A stretch of DNA of 64,000 bases, from NCBI RefSeq assembly GCF_016679925.1, contig NZ_JAEQBW010000002.1, positions 186,001 to 250,000 of the forward strand, written 5' to 3'. Below, piece by piece: positions 18,935-28,446 of this stretch. Positions within the stretch are counted from its first letter, which is position 1; every line of letters begins with the position of its first letter. This DNA is from Marivirga aurantiaca. Its GTDB lineage: Bacteria; Bacteroidota; Bacteroidia; Cytophagales; Cyclobacteriaceae. The translations under genes were made by a program, and so were the position numbers. The notes beneath the pieces were generated by a model. The model saw nothing but the letters and a program-made list of their open reading frames with translations, ran no database searches and was not told the origin of the DNA.

Positions 18935-20353
18935 TTATTTTAGGGGGATTTCAACATATATCAAAGTTCCTTTTTTGGGAGCTGAGTCAATCACCATTTT
19001 GCCGGACAAGCTCTCTGCCCTTTTACGCATATTGAATAAACCAAAACTACTGCTTCCTTTATTCAGTTTTTCTTCCACATCAAAGCCTTTTCCATCATCT
19101 TCAATTGTTAGTTGTAAAATTTGATCCTGTAGCACTAGTTGCAAAAATACTTCTTTGGCTTCCGCATATTTAATGATGTTGTTTAAGGATTCCTGGGTAA
19201 TTCTGAATAAATTATATTCTATATTCTGATTCTCTACCCGTTTTTTAAGGTTGGTGTAAAATTTAAATTGAGTGTTGGTGCTATTGGTTAAATCTTCCAG
19301 TAAGCTTTTAACAGTCTCTATGTAGCCGAAATCTTCCACTGCTTTTGGAATGAGACTATAGGCTATATGTCGTGTTTCATGGAGTCCTTTTTCCAAATGA
19401 TGGAATCCCCTCATATATTTCTCAGACTTCTTCTCGTCCAAAAGCTCAAATACATTTCCTACTGATTCGAAATTCATTAAAGCGATAGTAAGCGTTTGCT
19501 GGAGGCCATCATGAATATCTCGGGCAATTCTGCTCTTTTGCCTGTCTTCAGCTTCCAATACAGCAGACATAATACGTTCCTCACTGTTAATTCTTTCTGT
19601 TATGTCCTGAATGACCATTAAAAAACCATATACTTTTCCTCTTGAAGTTAAAGGGCCAATTAATGTGGAATGCCAATTGTAGTTTTTATAAAAATCGAAC
19701 CCTCTTGTAATAATATTCACATTTTTTCTGTGCTTTACTACTTGATTCATAGCTTTTACGAATGATTTCATCTCATCTTCAGGCATGAAATTGGTGATAT
19801 TTCTACCGATGTCAGCCATTTTAATTCCTCCAAATTCAATATTAATTTCTTTAATTACACCATCTGTATCAGTGTGAAGAATCTGGGCGGGCACATTTTC
19901 AGAAATCAGCCTGTATTTTTCCATGGTTTCCTGAAGCTGTTTGTGGTAATAATTTTTTTGGCGCATCGCTTCCACCATCTGATAGGCATTTTCAATATCC
20001 AATTTCAATGCTTCAAAATTTTGCGATTTTTCATGAAAGCGATAAATATGGACTTTATTGATGGCCATAAACATTACTTCCTGACTTACTACACCGGTAA
20101 GTAGAATTCTTGCGACTTCAGGTTGAATATCTTTTATGGCTTCTAGAAATTCTATACCATCCATGTGTGGCATTATTTGATCGGTTAGAATTACATCTAC
20201 CTCTTTTTCCTTCAGATAGTTAATTGCTTTTGAAGGATCAGTTTCTCCTATTATTTCATAATTGTCCTCTAAATTGGCTTTTAATAATACTATATTGATT
20301 TCGTCATCGTCAAGATAAAACACTTTAGGTTTCCTACTGATTGGCTTTTCCAT
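18935..20353 (-). CDS. Hybrid REC-PAS-histidine kinase
   Basis: A 472-residue cytoplasmic signalling protein. An N-terminal receiver has phospho-acceptor D58 (LTDQIMPHMDG) and switch residues LLTG and K109 (FHEKS). A PAS domain covers about 145-255. A HisKA_3 dimerisation domain carries His281 (RIARDIHDGLQQT), and the HATPase_c domain has EDDGKGFD and SFGLFNMRKRAE. There is no transmembrane helix, so the input is probably another kinase acting on the receiver, or a PAS ligand. It is divergent from a NarL-type regulator with only 47 bases between, and the HisKA_3 type normally pairs with such regulators. Confidence 0.93.
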   Translation of the reverse strand: MEKPISRKPKVFYLDDDEINIVLLKANLEDNYEIIGETDPSKAINYLKEKEVDVILTDQIMPHMDGIEFLEAIKDIQPEVARILLTGVVSQEVMFMAINKVHIYRFHEKSQNFEALKLDIENAYQMVEAMRQKNYYHKQLQETMEKYRLISENVPAQILHTDTDGVIKEINIEFGGIKMADIGRNITNFMPEDEMKSFVKAMNQVVKHRKNVNIITRGFDFYKNYNWHSTLIGPLTSRGKVYGFLMVIQDITERINSEERIMSAVLEAEDRQKSRIARDIHDGLQQTLTIALMNFESVGNVFELLDEKKSEKYMRGFHHLEKGLHETRHIAYSLIPKAVEDFGYIETVKSLLEDLTNSTNTQFKFYTNLKKRVENQNIEYNLFRITQESLNNIIKYAEAKEVFLQLVLQDQILQLTIEDDGKGFDVEEKLNKGSSSFGLFNMRKRAESLSGKMVIDSAPKKGTLIYVEIPLK

Positions 20354-20400
20354 TGGTTAATTAATTTACTAAGTTTCTAAAGTTATTATTATATTTCGAA

Positions 20401-21045
20401 ATGATAAAGATTTTACTTGTAGATGATCATCGGTTGATAAGGGATGGTATCCGCTTTTACTTAGAATCCGAGGATAATATTTCCATTGTAGGAGAGGCTT
20501 CAAATGGAAAAGAAGGAATTATATTTTTAGAAAAGAACCCTGGAGGGGTGGATTTGGTCATGACTGATATTAGCATGCCTGAGATGAATGGTGTAGATTT
20601 CACTATAGCAATTCAGAAAAACTTTTCTGAAGTTAAAGTATTAGGCCTCACCATGATAAAAGATAGCCAGTATGTAAAGCAAATGTTGCAGGCAGGGGCT
20701 TCCGGTTATTTATTGAAGAATGCCAGGGAAAAAGAAATTGTAGAAGCGATTAATACAATCATGAAAGGCGGGACTTATTATGCTCAGGAAGCTACTCAGG
20801 CCATTATGGACTTTATGAGCAAGAAAAAGAAAAGCGATGATGTGGTTTCTATTTCAGCCCGGGAGAAAGAAGTGTTGAGGCTTATAATAGATGAGTTGAG
20901 CAATCAGGAAATAGCTGATAAACTTTTTATAAGTATACGGACTGTTGAAGCCCACAAACGTAATTTATTGGAAAAAACAAACTCTAAAACCCTGGCAGGA
21001 CTGGTTAAGTATGCCATCAACAATTTCCTTTTTGAAGACTTATAA
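20401..21045 (+). CDS. NarL/LuxR-type response regulator
   Basis: A 214-residue transcription factor. The receiver domain has the acidic pair DD at 8-9, phospho-acceptor D56 (LVMTDISMPEMNG) and K106 region LLKNA. The C-terminal LuxR helix-turn-helix runs from ISAREKEVLRLIIDE through NQEIADKLFISIRTVEAHK. It is the likely partner of the divergent REC-PAS kinase. Targets cannot be told from the sequence. Confidence 0.94.
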   Translation: MIKILLVDDHRLIRDGIRFYLESEDNISIVGEASNGKEGIIFLEKNPGGVDLVMTDISMPEMNGVDFTIAIQKNFSEVKVLGLTMIKDSQYVKQMLQAGASGYLLKNAREKEIVEAINTIMKGGTYYAQEATQAIMDFMSKKKKSDDVVSISAREKEVLRLIIDELSNQEIADKLFISIRTVEAHKRNLLEKTNSKTLAGLVKYAINNFLFEDL

Positions 21046-21140
21046 AATTGATTCTTTTTAAAAGAAGTTAATCAATAGCTATTTTTATTCTAAACTAAAG
21101 ATGAAGATGTAAAGTAAGTTCCGGTTTTTTACATTCAAAG

Positions 21141-23441
21141 ATGCGAAAGCCGGTAATTATGAATATGTATTATATGAAAAGAATATTCGAAATCTTCAGC
21201 AATTCTTTCCCGATACGTTTGCTTATTATCCATTTTAAAAAGAACCAGGTATTGCTATTATGTTGGTTGCTTTTATTTCTTATCATTAATGGATCCTTTG
21301 CCAGAGGGTTGGGAATCCCTTATTTATTTCTTTCTCCTGAATATTTGAATGAAGTAAGCTATTTGAGTTTCTTGATTGTAGGACTCACTTTAGGAGGGCT
21401 TATAGTGGCATTTAATATAGCCTCTTACATTTTAGACGGCCCTCGCTTTCAATTCATTGGTGCTATTTCAAAGCCTTTTTCTAATTTCTCCCTCAATAAT
21501 TCTCTTATTCCGCTTGCTTTTTTGATTAACTATATCATCCAAATTGTTAATTACCAAATGTTATATGAGTTTATGAGCTTATTTGATGCCCTTCTACTGG
21601 CATCTGCACTGCCACTGGGTGTCATCCTTTCCATACTCACTTTGCAGGTTTACTTCTGGTTTACCAATAAAGACGTGAGGGATGTATTAGCTGAACGGGT
21701 GGAAAAAAGGATAAGAAAGTTAACTGTGGCAAGGATAGTTGCTGTTAAACGGCATAAATCCATAAAAAACAACAAAATCAAAATATCTGGATATTTTGAT
21801 TTCCGTTTTGGATGGCGCAAATTGGATAAGAAGAACAAAGGACATCTTGCTTTAATTGTTTCGAGTATCTTTAACCAGAATCATTTAAATACTGTAATAG
21901 CGGAGCTTTTCATTTTCGCACTCATATTGTTGTTGGGAGTGTTTAGAGAATATCCTGTATTTCAAATTCCTGCAGCAGCAAGTACAATTCTGTTTATTAC
22001 AATCATTTTAATGTTTATTGGTGCTATCACTTTTTGGTTCAGGGGCTGGGCAATTACAGTTAGCCTTGCTTTATTCTTTGTAATCAATTTTCTTGTCACT
22101 TTGGACTTTTTAAGTAAAGAGCATTATGCTCATGGCCTTAATTATAAAACAGAGCCTGTTGTTTATAATATAGAGAATATTCAGAGACTTAGTAGTAAAA
22201 AAATCATTCAGGAAGACAAACAGACTACTTTGGGAATACTGGAGAATTGGCGTAGTAAGTTTGATCATAAACCTAAAATGATTCTGCTTACTGCTAGCGG
22301 AGGAGGGCAGAGGGCAGCTTACTGGACTATGCACGCCCTTCAGCAACTTGATAGCGCAACATCGGGTAGAATGTTTGATCATACTGTAAGTATCACAGGG
22401 GCTTCGGGAGGATTAATTGGAGCGGCCTACTTCAGGGAATTGAAATATCAGGAAAAAGTAAACTCGGGTTTAAGCCCTTATAGAAGAGAATTTCTTAATA
22501 ATATTGGACAAGAAGCGTTGAACCCGATTATTTTCAGCTTGTTAACGAATGATATTTTTATCAGATATCAAAAATTCAAGTACGGAGGATATAGTTATCC
22601 CAAGGACAGAGGTTATGCGTTTGAACAAAAACTTAATAGAAATACTGAAGGGATATTGAATAAGAAATTAATCGATTATCGGACATTGGAATTGAATGCT
22701 GATATCCCGATTCTGTTCCTGGCACCAACAAGCGTGAACGATGGAAGGAAACTCTATATTACCCCTCATTCCGTGAGCTACATGGCTGAAAATCCTTACA
22801 AGAGTGATTCTCTCGAGATAATGTTTCAAAGCAGGAGCATTGATTTTCTAAGGACTTTTGAAGAGCAGGATTCCAAGAATCTGAGTTTTCTTACTGCATT
22901 GAGAATGAGTGCATCATTCCCTTATATTACTCCCAATGTAAATTTGCCCAGCAATCCTTCACTGGAGATCATGGATGCTGGTCTTGCAGATAATTTCGGA
23001 ATTAGTGACGCAGTTTTATTTTTATATAATTTTCAGGGCTGGATTAAGGAGAATACCTCTGGGGTAATTATATTATCTATCAGGGATTCCAGGAAAGCAG
23101 CAATTATTGAGCAAAAGGAGAATCTTTCTATCACGGATAAAATATTTACTCCCATTACGAATATTTATAATAACTGGTCTAAAATACAAGATGGACGAAA
23201 TGATTTACTGGTAGAATATGCAAGGGAATGGTATGAGGGAGATTTGCAACATTTATGGATTTCCTATGATGCAGACATGGAAATAAACAATGAAAAAGTT
23301 TCTGATTTAGTGCATATTGAGGAACGAGCCTCTTTAAGCTGGCGCCTTACTGGCAGGGAGAAATTTAATATCCGCAATGCCATATGGGCAGAAGAAAACC
23401 AGAGGGTTATCAAGTTTCTGTATCAGGAACTGGGAGATTAA
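21141..23441 (+). CDS. Membrane-anchored patatin-like phospholipase
   Basis: A 766-residue protein. Roughly the first 350 residues hold several hydrophobic helices (for example LLLCWLLLFLIING, FIVGLTLGGLIVAF and a pair near 255-330). The C-terminal half is a patatin lipase: oxyanion loop ASGGGQRAAYW near 383, nucleophile serine in TGASGGLIG near 421, and catalytic aspartate in IMDAGLADNFG near 612. This catalytic dyad hydrolyses acyl-ester bonds of lipids. Several in-frame ATGs lie within the first 12 codons, so the exact start is uncertain. Convergent with the MscS gene, 5 bases apart. Confidence 0.85.
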   Translation: MRKPVIMNMYYMKRIFEIFSNSFPIRLLIIHFKKNQVLLLCWLLLFLIINGSFARGLGIPYLFLSPEYLNEVSYLSFLIVGLTLGGLIVAFNIASYILDGPRFQFIGAISKPFSNFSLNNSLIPLAFLINYIIQIVNYQMLYEFMSLFDALLLASALPLGVILSILTLQVYFWFTNKDVRDVLAERVEKRIRKLTVARIVAVKRHKSIKNNKIKISGYFDFRFGWRKLDKKNKGHLALIVSSIFNQNHLNTVIAELFIFALILLLGVFREYPVFQIPAAASTILFITIILMFIGAITFWFRGWAITVSLALFFVINFLVTLDFLSKEHYAHGLNYKTEPVVYNIENIQRLSSKKIIQEDKQTTLGILENWRSKFDHKPKMILLTASGGGQRAAYWTMHALQQLDSATSGRMFDHTVSITGASGGLIGAAYFRELKYQEKVNSGLSPYRREFLNNIGQEALNPIIFSLLTNDIFIRYQKFKYGGYSYPKDRGYAFEQKLNRNTEGILNKKLIDYRTLELNADIPILFLAPTSVNDGRKLYITPHSVSYMAENPYKSDSLEIMFQSRSIDFLRTFEEQDSKNLSFLTALRMSASFPYITPNVNLPSNPSLEIMDAGLADNFGISDAVLFLYNFQGWIKENTSGVIILSIRDSRKAAIIEQKENLSITDKIFTPITNIYNNWSKIQDGRNDLLVEYAREWYEGDLQHLWISYDADMEINNEKVSDLVHIEERASLSWRLTGREKFNIRNAIWAEENQRVIKFLYQELGD

Positions 23442-23446
23442 TGAAC

Positions 23447-24532
23447 TTATATTTCTTTATTTTCTACTGTTTTAGCTACTTGCTCTATATTGACTCTTGT
23501 CTTTGGTAAGGCATCAGGATAATTCTCCTGAATGAAAACCAACATTTTTTCTCTGATAAAACATCTTAAATCCCATGCGGTAGGAGAGTTTTTGGCAGTC
23601 ATTAGCAAACGTAATTGCATTGTTCTTTCTGTACAATCCACTACTTGTAAAACTTTGGCTTTCCCGTCCCAAAGTGGAGTTTCTTCAAGAAATCCGTCAA
23701 ATGCTTCCCTTAATTTAGCAATTGGAATGGTATAATCTGTGAAAAGGAATACGGAACCCATGATGTCTGCGGAATTCCTGGTCCAGTTTTGAAATGTCTT
23801 TTCCGTAAAATAGGTGATGGGAACCACTAAGCGTCTCAAATCCCAGACTTTGATCACTACATAAGTCAGGTTTATTTCTTCAACCCATCCCCATTCATTT
23901 TCTACTATTACCGCATCCCCGATTTTTATAGGCTGGGTAAAAGCAATTTGAAAGCCTGCCATTAAGTTACCGATAGTTTTTTGTGCGGCAAATCCAATGA
24001 TAATTCCCGCTACACCAGCAGAAGTCAATAATGTAGCACCATATTTTCTAACCCCGTCAAATTGAAGTAAAATCAGGCTAATTGCAATGATGGAGACAAT
24101 TACTATTATAAGTTTCCTTAAAAAATTTATTTGGGTAACAGCTTGCCTTTCCTTTATGTTGTCGTCTTTATCTATGTCATAGTTCATTAATAGAACGTCC
24201 TGGATAAAGTATATCAATCGAATAATAATGATTGTAAATGAGACTATGATAGTAATCTCTAAAATATTATCAAGCGAGTTGGTTAACTGTTCAGAAAGGT
24301 TTAGATCAGGTAAATAGGCCAATAAAATCATTGCAGGAATGAAAAGGAAAATACTTCCTTTAAATCTTACGGAAAGTCTGTGTACTAGCTTTTTGTTCTT
24401 TCTATCACTGGAGAAATGAAGTATTTTGAAAAATGTAAAGCGTATGATTAAACCAACTATAAAAGAAAGAACAGCAAGAATAAAAAAATGTATAAGCGGA
24501 GAATTACTCCATTGAGTAATTAATGAAATCAT
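23447..24532 (-). CDS. MscS family mechanosensitive channel
   Basis: A 361-residue membrane protein with four or five N-terminal helices, then the pore-lining and beta-domain signature: GVAGIIIGFAAQKTIGNLMAG followed by QPIKIGDAVIVENEWGWVEEI and the cytoplasmic alpha-beta domain. MscS-type channels release solutes upon hypo-osmotic shock. Its C terminus (VNIEQVAKTVENKEI) is short. The gene is monocistronic and converges with the patatin gene. Confidence 0.92.
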   Translation of the reverse strand: MISLITQWSNSPLIHFFILAVLSFIVGLIIRFTFFKILHFSSDRKNKKLVHRLSVRFKGSIFLFIPAMILLAYLPDLNLSEQLTNSLDNILEITIIVSFTIIIIRLIYFIQDVLLMNYDIDKDDNIKERQAVTQINFLRKLIIVIVSIIAISLILLQFDGVRKYGATLLTSAGVAGIIIGFAAQKTIGNLMAGFQIAFTQPIKIGDAVIVENEWGWVEEINLTYVVIKVWDLRRLVVPITYFTEKTFQNWTRNSADIMGSVFLFTDYTIPIAKLREAFDGFLEETPLWDGKAKVLQVVDCTERTMQLRLLMTAKNSPTAWDLRCFIREKMLVFIQENYPDALPKTRVNIEQVAKTVENKEI

Positions 24533-24599
24533 GATTTAATCTTTTTATGTGTGCATTAGTAAACGGATTAATCCGTTTTATCCTAGAATTGGTATACTT

Positions 24600-25922
24600 C
24601 TAATCCTCTTTTGTCAGTATAAATGAATTTCCCATTTGATTGAGTTCTAAAGTACGCTTTTCAGCATCAAAGCTAATTTTTAGTCCTGCAGGATCGAAAC
24701 TGAAAGTATTGGCACTCTCAGCTGACAGGGGGAAAGAGGGTTGTCCTGTAGCTTGCCCGGTTAACTGAGTGCCGTCCAGTGAAATGGTGATTTTTAACGG
24801 GAAAGTTTTTGAAGAATAAATTCCTGTATAGGGTTGGATCTGCTCAGGCAGTAGAACTATTTCTTTTTGAAACTCCGGGATTTTGTAGGGCACATTAAAG
24901 TAAATACTCAATGCACCAATCAAAACATTGTTTAAAGGGTATTTTACCCCATTGCTCAAAATGGTAAAACTAAGCTGTTCTTCCGGGAAATAAGCACTAA
25001 CAGATTGAAAACCATCAATACCACCATTGTGGCCTATAGCCATTTTTTCATTAAATGGCATATTGAACATACCTATGCCAAAATTATTTTCCATGGCTTT
25101 CATATTATCCAATGATGCCTCTGAAACTATATCCCCTTTTAATAATTTATGGAAGAAAATACTTGTTTCAGTAGCAGTGGAGGTAATTGCTCCGGCTCCC
25201 ATGGGGATTTTCATAAAAGTTTCCGGGAGTTTTTCCCAACGGCCACTTCTCCTGTATGAATTAGCTTCATTATTACGGGTTTCTATTTCCTCTCCAAATG
25301 CTGTCCTTTTTAGTTGGAGGGGCAAAATTATCTTTTCTTTTAGAATAGCTGCATAAGGTTTTTGATATACATCTTCCAGGATGTAGGATAAAAGAACATA
25401 GCCGGTATTAGAGTATTCAAACTTTTCACCGGGCGGAAAAGAGCTTCCACCTTCTGCCATTATTGCAAGCAATTCATCTTTTCCTAGCTCTTTGGTCATG
25501 TAAGTGGGGTAATCGGGTGAGTTAGTGAAATTATATAGCCCACTCTTATGTCTTAATAAATGCTCTATGGTGATGTTATCACTATTTTCAAACTGTGGAT
25601 AGTATTTTGAAAGTTTGTCATCCAGCTTTAGTAAGCCATTTTCTTCAACAGCCAGCATAATTAGTGTGGCTGTAAAGGTTTTTGAAATAGAACCAATTCT
25701 ATAAATAGTTTCTGTGTTGGCTTTTTTTTCACTCTCCACCTCTGACATTCCATAAGCAAGGCTATAAATCAGCTCGCCCTCTTTTAGAATGGCAATATTA
25801 CCCATTCCCTGATTTTCATTTTCAATAACAGTAAAAAGACTGTCCATTTTTTGGGTATTTAAGTGCTGTCCTGATACAGCACTGGCCAATGAACAAATAA
25901 ATAGAGTGAGTAAAAGTTTCAT
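24600..25922 (-). CDS. Secreted beta-lactamase-like serine hydrolase
   Basis: A 440-residue class C beta-lactamase-fold protein with a signal peptide (LASAVSGQ). The catalytic SxxK is S78-I-S-K81, YxN is Y170-S-N172 and the third motif is HNGG. A lipocalin-like C-terminal domain (about 355-440, beginning PYTGIYSSKT) is common in esterase and D-aminopeptidase relatives. The substrate, peptide or ester, cannot be assigned. The gene lies downstream of nothing obvious and is probably monocistronic. Confidence 0.88.
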   Translation of the reverse strand: MKLLLTLFICSLASAVSGQHLNTQKMDSLFTVIENENQGMGNIAILKEGELIYSLAYGMSEVESEKKANTETIYRIGSISKTFTATLIMLAVEENGLLKLDDKLSKYYPQFENSDNITIEHLLRHKSGLYNFTNSPDYPTYMTKELGKDELLAIMAEGGSSFPPGEKFEYSNTGYVLLSYILEDVYQKPYAAILKEKIILPLQLKRTAFGEEIETRNNEANSYRRSGRWEKLPETFMKIPMGAGAITSTATETSIFFHKLLKGDIVSEASLDNMKAMENNFGIGMFNMPFNEKMAIGHNGGIDGFQSVSAYFPEEQLSFTILSNGVKYPLNNVLIGALSIYFNVPYKIPEFQKEIVLLPEQIQPYTGIYSSKTFPLKITISLDGTQLTGQATGQPSFPLSAESANTFSFDPAGLKISFDAEKRTLELNQMGNSFILTKED

Positions 25923-26147
25923 GAGGCAAGAGAATTAGTAGGTTAATAGTAATGAATACTAAATTTAGCCCAAAAATTCAATTAATACAAGGGTAGTTGA
26001 ATGGGAGTGGTGGTTGCTATTTTTCCAGATAAAGAATAGCTGTTAGACAAAGAAGCAGGTTTTCATTTCTTCATCTTTAGGGTTTTATTTTGAACTAAGT
26101 TAGAAAATTTGGGAGTAAATGGTATTTGTATGTATTGGGGAAATCAT

Positions 26148-26429
26148 TCAGAATTTTCTTTTTGCACTTTCTAAGCTGTTAGAAAAAGCTTCTGCCGAGG
26201 TAAAAAATTCCTTACTGAATTCTTCCAAAGTAGTTTGTCCAAAGTTGTCCATTCGATCATATTTCTCACGCAAATCCCTTTCTGCAAGCTCTAACTCTCT
26301 CATATTATCTTCAATCTCCTTTTTACGCTCTGATTGTGCGTTTCTGGCTTTAGCTTTCAGTTTTTCAAATTCTGTGAGCAATTCATCTACTCTTTGCTTA
26401 GCTTGTTCTTTATTTTTCAAATTTGCCAT
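26148..26429 (-). CDS. Small coiled-coil protein
   Basis: A 93-residue, highly charged protein predicted to be one long coiled coil between about residues 5 and 60 (KNKEQAKQRVDELLTEFEKL, then ERKKEIEDNMRELELAERDL). The strong Lys/Glu heptad composition argues for this frame over the overlapping plus-strand frame. No membrane segment or known domain. A 45-base perfect palindrome lies 28 bases upstream of its ATG. Confidence 0.6.
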   Translation of the reverse strand: MANLKNKEQAKQRVDELLTEFEKLKAKARNAQSERKKEIEDNMRELELAERDLREKYDRMDNFGQTTLEEFSKEFFTSAEAFSNSLESAKRKF

Positions 26430-26456
26430 AACTATTGTTTTTAGGGGCTAAGGTTA

Positions 26457-26501
26457 ATTAATATTACTGGCAGCATAACTTATGCTGCCAGTAATATTAA
26501 T
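26457..26501. repeat. 45-bp perfect palindrome
   Basis: Two 22-base arms, exactly complementary, surround a single central C (26479). As a hairpin this gives a stem of about 20 pairs with a 5-base loop, with a GC-rich middle (ACTGGCAGCAT) and AT-rich ends. It sits between the stop of the 26552 gene and the start of the coiled-coil gene, both minus strand. No T tract follows, so it is not a canonical terminator. Confidence 0.9.
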
Positions 26502-26551
26502 CGTATAAAAACAAAATTGGTTATAGTTTCCCTTAAATTGATAAGGAAGGA

Positions 26552-27154
26552 TTACTGAGTGACTAGAATGAAGAAAAGCACATTTACACCGATTCCTAAT
26601 ATTAACCCCTTCCCAACTTTACCCCATTTCTTTTGTTGGGCCCTTTTCATAAAGGCATTATAATACTCAGGAGAATTTAATAAATCTTTATCTGGTATTA
26701 ATACCTCAATGTTTGGAGTGGCTATCCCGCTAATGAGGCCGGCAGCTAAACCAACAGGTAAGAAAATAATAGTACCGCCAAAAGTGGTCCATAATGGCCA
26801 ATTTTTATTGTAATAATAATCAGCATCAACAGATCCTTTGTAGGCTAAGTTAATTGAAGGATCAATACCTTTTTTACTTGTCAAACCTGTTTCACTATTC
26901 TGTAGGAAGAATTCATCCTGACCATTTTCGTAAGTGATTTTCAATACATCATCTTTGGCTATTTCATAGCTTGGACCGTCAAGATTTTCAAATTTTTTAT
27001 AAGTAATATTTGTTAAACCTACCACTATCACTTTTGCGGAAATTTTTTCATTATTGTTCAAAACAATAATATCCTGTGCGTTTAGTGAAAATGAGTTTAA
27101 AAATAAAATCAATATTACCAATATACTAATGTTATTCTTCCCTGGATTTTTCAT
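26552..27154 (-). CDS. Exported hypothetical protein with membrane segments
   Basis: A 200-residue protein with a signal peptide ending SLNAQ (about 27). Residues 28-85 form a small beta domain (DIIVLNNNEKISAKV, then GQDEFFLQN), a pattern common in Bacteroidota secreted proteins. Two hydrophobic segments follow (WTTFGGTIIFLPVGLAAGLI near 125 and GLILGIGVNVLFFILV at the C terminus). It lies 8 bases downstream of the acyl-CoA dehydrogenase and may be co-transcribed, but no functional link is evident. Confidence 0.7.
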   Translation of the reverse strand: MKNPGKNNISILVILILFLNSFSLNAQDIIVLNNNEKISAKVIVVGLTNITYKKFENLDGPSYEIAKDDVLKITYENGQDEFFLQNSETGLTSKKGIDPSINLAYKGSVDADYYYNKNWPLWTTFGGTIIFLPVGLAAGLISGIATPNIEVLIPDKDLLNSPEYYNAFMKRAQQKKWGKVGKGLILGIGVNVLFFILVTQ

Positions 27155-27162
27155 GCGAATAT

Positions 27163-28350
27163 TTATTCAAAAGCTGGTATTCCTGTTATTTCCTTGCCTA
27201 AAATCAATAAGTGAATATCATGGGTGCCTTCATAAGTAACTACTGATTCCAGGTTTGCCATATGTCGCATCATAGGATATTCTCCGGTAATTCCCATGCC
27301 ACCATGAATTTGACGTGCTTCCCTTGCAATATTAAGCGCTACTTCTACCGCATTTCTTTTGGCTAAAGAAATTTGTGCAGTACTTGCTTTTCCTTCATTA
27401 AATAACTGTCCTAAGCGGTAATTCAATAATTGTGACTTGGTAATTTCAGTCAGCATTTCAGCTAATTTTTTCTGGATCAACTGGAATGAACCAATGGGTT
27501 TACCAAACTGGATACGCTCCTGAGAATAATTTTTTGCTGAATCGTAGCAATCCATCGCTGCACCAATAGCACCCCATGCAATTCCAAACCTTGCTGAATC
27601 CAAACACATCATAGGTGCACCTAACCCGGATTTTCCCTCCAGAAGGTTTTCTTTCGGTACTTTCACATTGTCAAAAACCAATTCTCCGGTGGTGCTGGCT
27701 CTTAATGACCATTTGCCATGGGTTTCAGGAGTAGTGAATCCCTCCATTCCACGTTCCACAATCAACCCGTGTATTCTGCCTTCTTCGCTTTTAGCCCATA
27801 CCACTGCCACATCTGATTTTGGCGCATTTGAAATCCACATTTTAGCACCATTCAATATATAATGATCGCCCGCATCCTTAAAATTGGTAGTCATACCACT
27901 TGGGTTTGATCCATGATCAGGTTCAGTCAATCCGAAGCAGCCCAGCCATTCACCTGAAGCCAATTTAGGTAAGTATTTTTTTCTTTGCGCTTCATTCCCA
28001 AATTTGTAAATAGGGTACATCACCAAAGAACCTTGAACAGAAGCGGTGGAGCGCATGCCCGAATCACCTCTTTCTATTTCTTGCATAATAAGTCCGTAAG
28101 AGATGTAATCTAAGCCACCTCCACCATATTCTTGTGGAATAGTTGGCCCGAAAGCACCTACATCTCCGAATTTTTTCACTATTTCATATGGGAAATGCGC
28201 TTTTTGAGACCATTCCTCTATATTTGGGCTGATTTCTTTTTTTACAAAATCCCGAATAGATTGACGAATTAATAAATGCTCCTCACTAAGCAAACCATCC
28301 AAGGCATAAAAGTCAGGTGATTCAAAGCGGTCTTTTGAGGCTGTAGTCAT
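27163..28350 (-). CDS. gcdH: Acyl-CoA dehydrogenase, glutaryl-CoA dehydrogenase type
   Basis: A 395-residue FAD flavoprotein. Signatures are GCFGLTEPDHGSNPSGMTT, YILNGAKMWISNAP, RFGIAWGAIGAAMDC, QIHGGMGITGEYPMMRHM and the catalytic glutamate in SVVTYEGTHDIH. The sequence around the substrate pocket (RSTASVQGSLVMYPIYKFG) is that of glutaryl-CoA dehydrogenase, which oxidises and decarboxylates glutaryl-CoA to crotonyl-CoA in lysine and tryptophan breakdown. It is divergent from tryptophan 2,3-dioxygenase, consistent with amino-acid catabolism. Confidence 0.9.
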   Translation of the reverse strand: MTTASKDRFESPDFYALDGLLSEEHLLIRQSIRDFVKKEISPNIEEWSQKAHFPYEIVKKFGDVGAFGPTIPQEYGGGGLDYISYGLIMQEIERGDSGMRSTASVQGSLVMYPIYKFGNEAQRKKYLPKLASGEWLGCFGLTEPDHGSNPSGMTTNFKDAGDHYILNGAKMWISNAPKSDVAVVWAKSEEGRIHGLIVERGMEGFTTPETHGKWSLRASTTGELVFDNVKVPKENLLEGKSGLGAPMMCLDSARFGIAWGAIGAAMDCYDSAKNYSQERIQFGKPIGSFQLIQKKLAEMLTEITKSQLLNYRLGQLFNEGKASTAQISLAKRNAVEVALNIAREARQIHGGMGITGEYPMMRHMANLESVVTYEGTHDIHLLILGKEITGIPAFE

Positions 28351-28446
28351 ATATTATATTGGTTTATATTTTTGTAATTTTGTGTGTGTTAATTTATGAG
28401 TGCAAATTTAATAGGATTTTTCGGAATCCATTGGTTAAATAAATAA

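Noticed and set aside
26119-26451. 110-codon plus-strand frame over the coiled-coil gene
   Set aside because: Ser/Leu-rich composition is the typical antisense shadow of a Lys/Glu-rich coiled coil; the minus-strand frame has heptad regularity.
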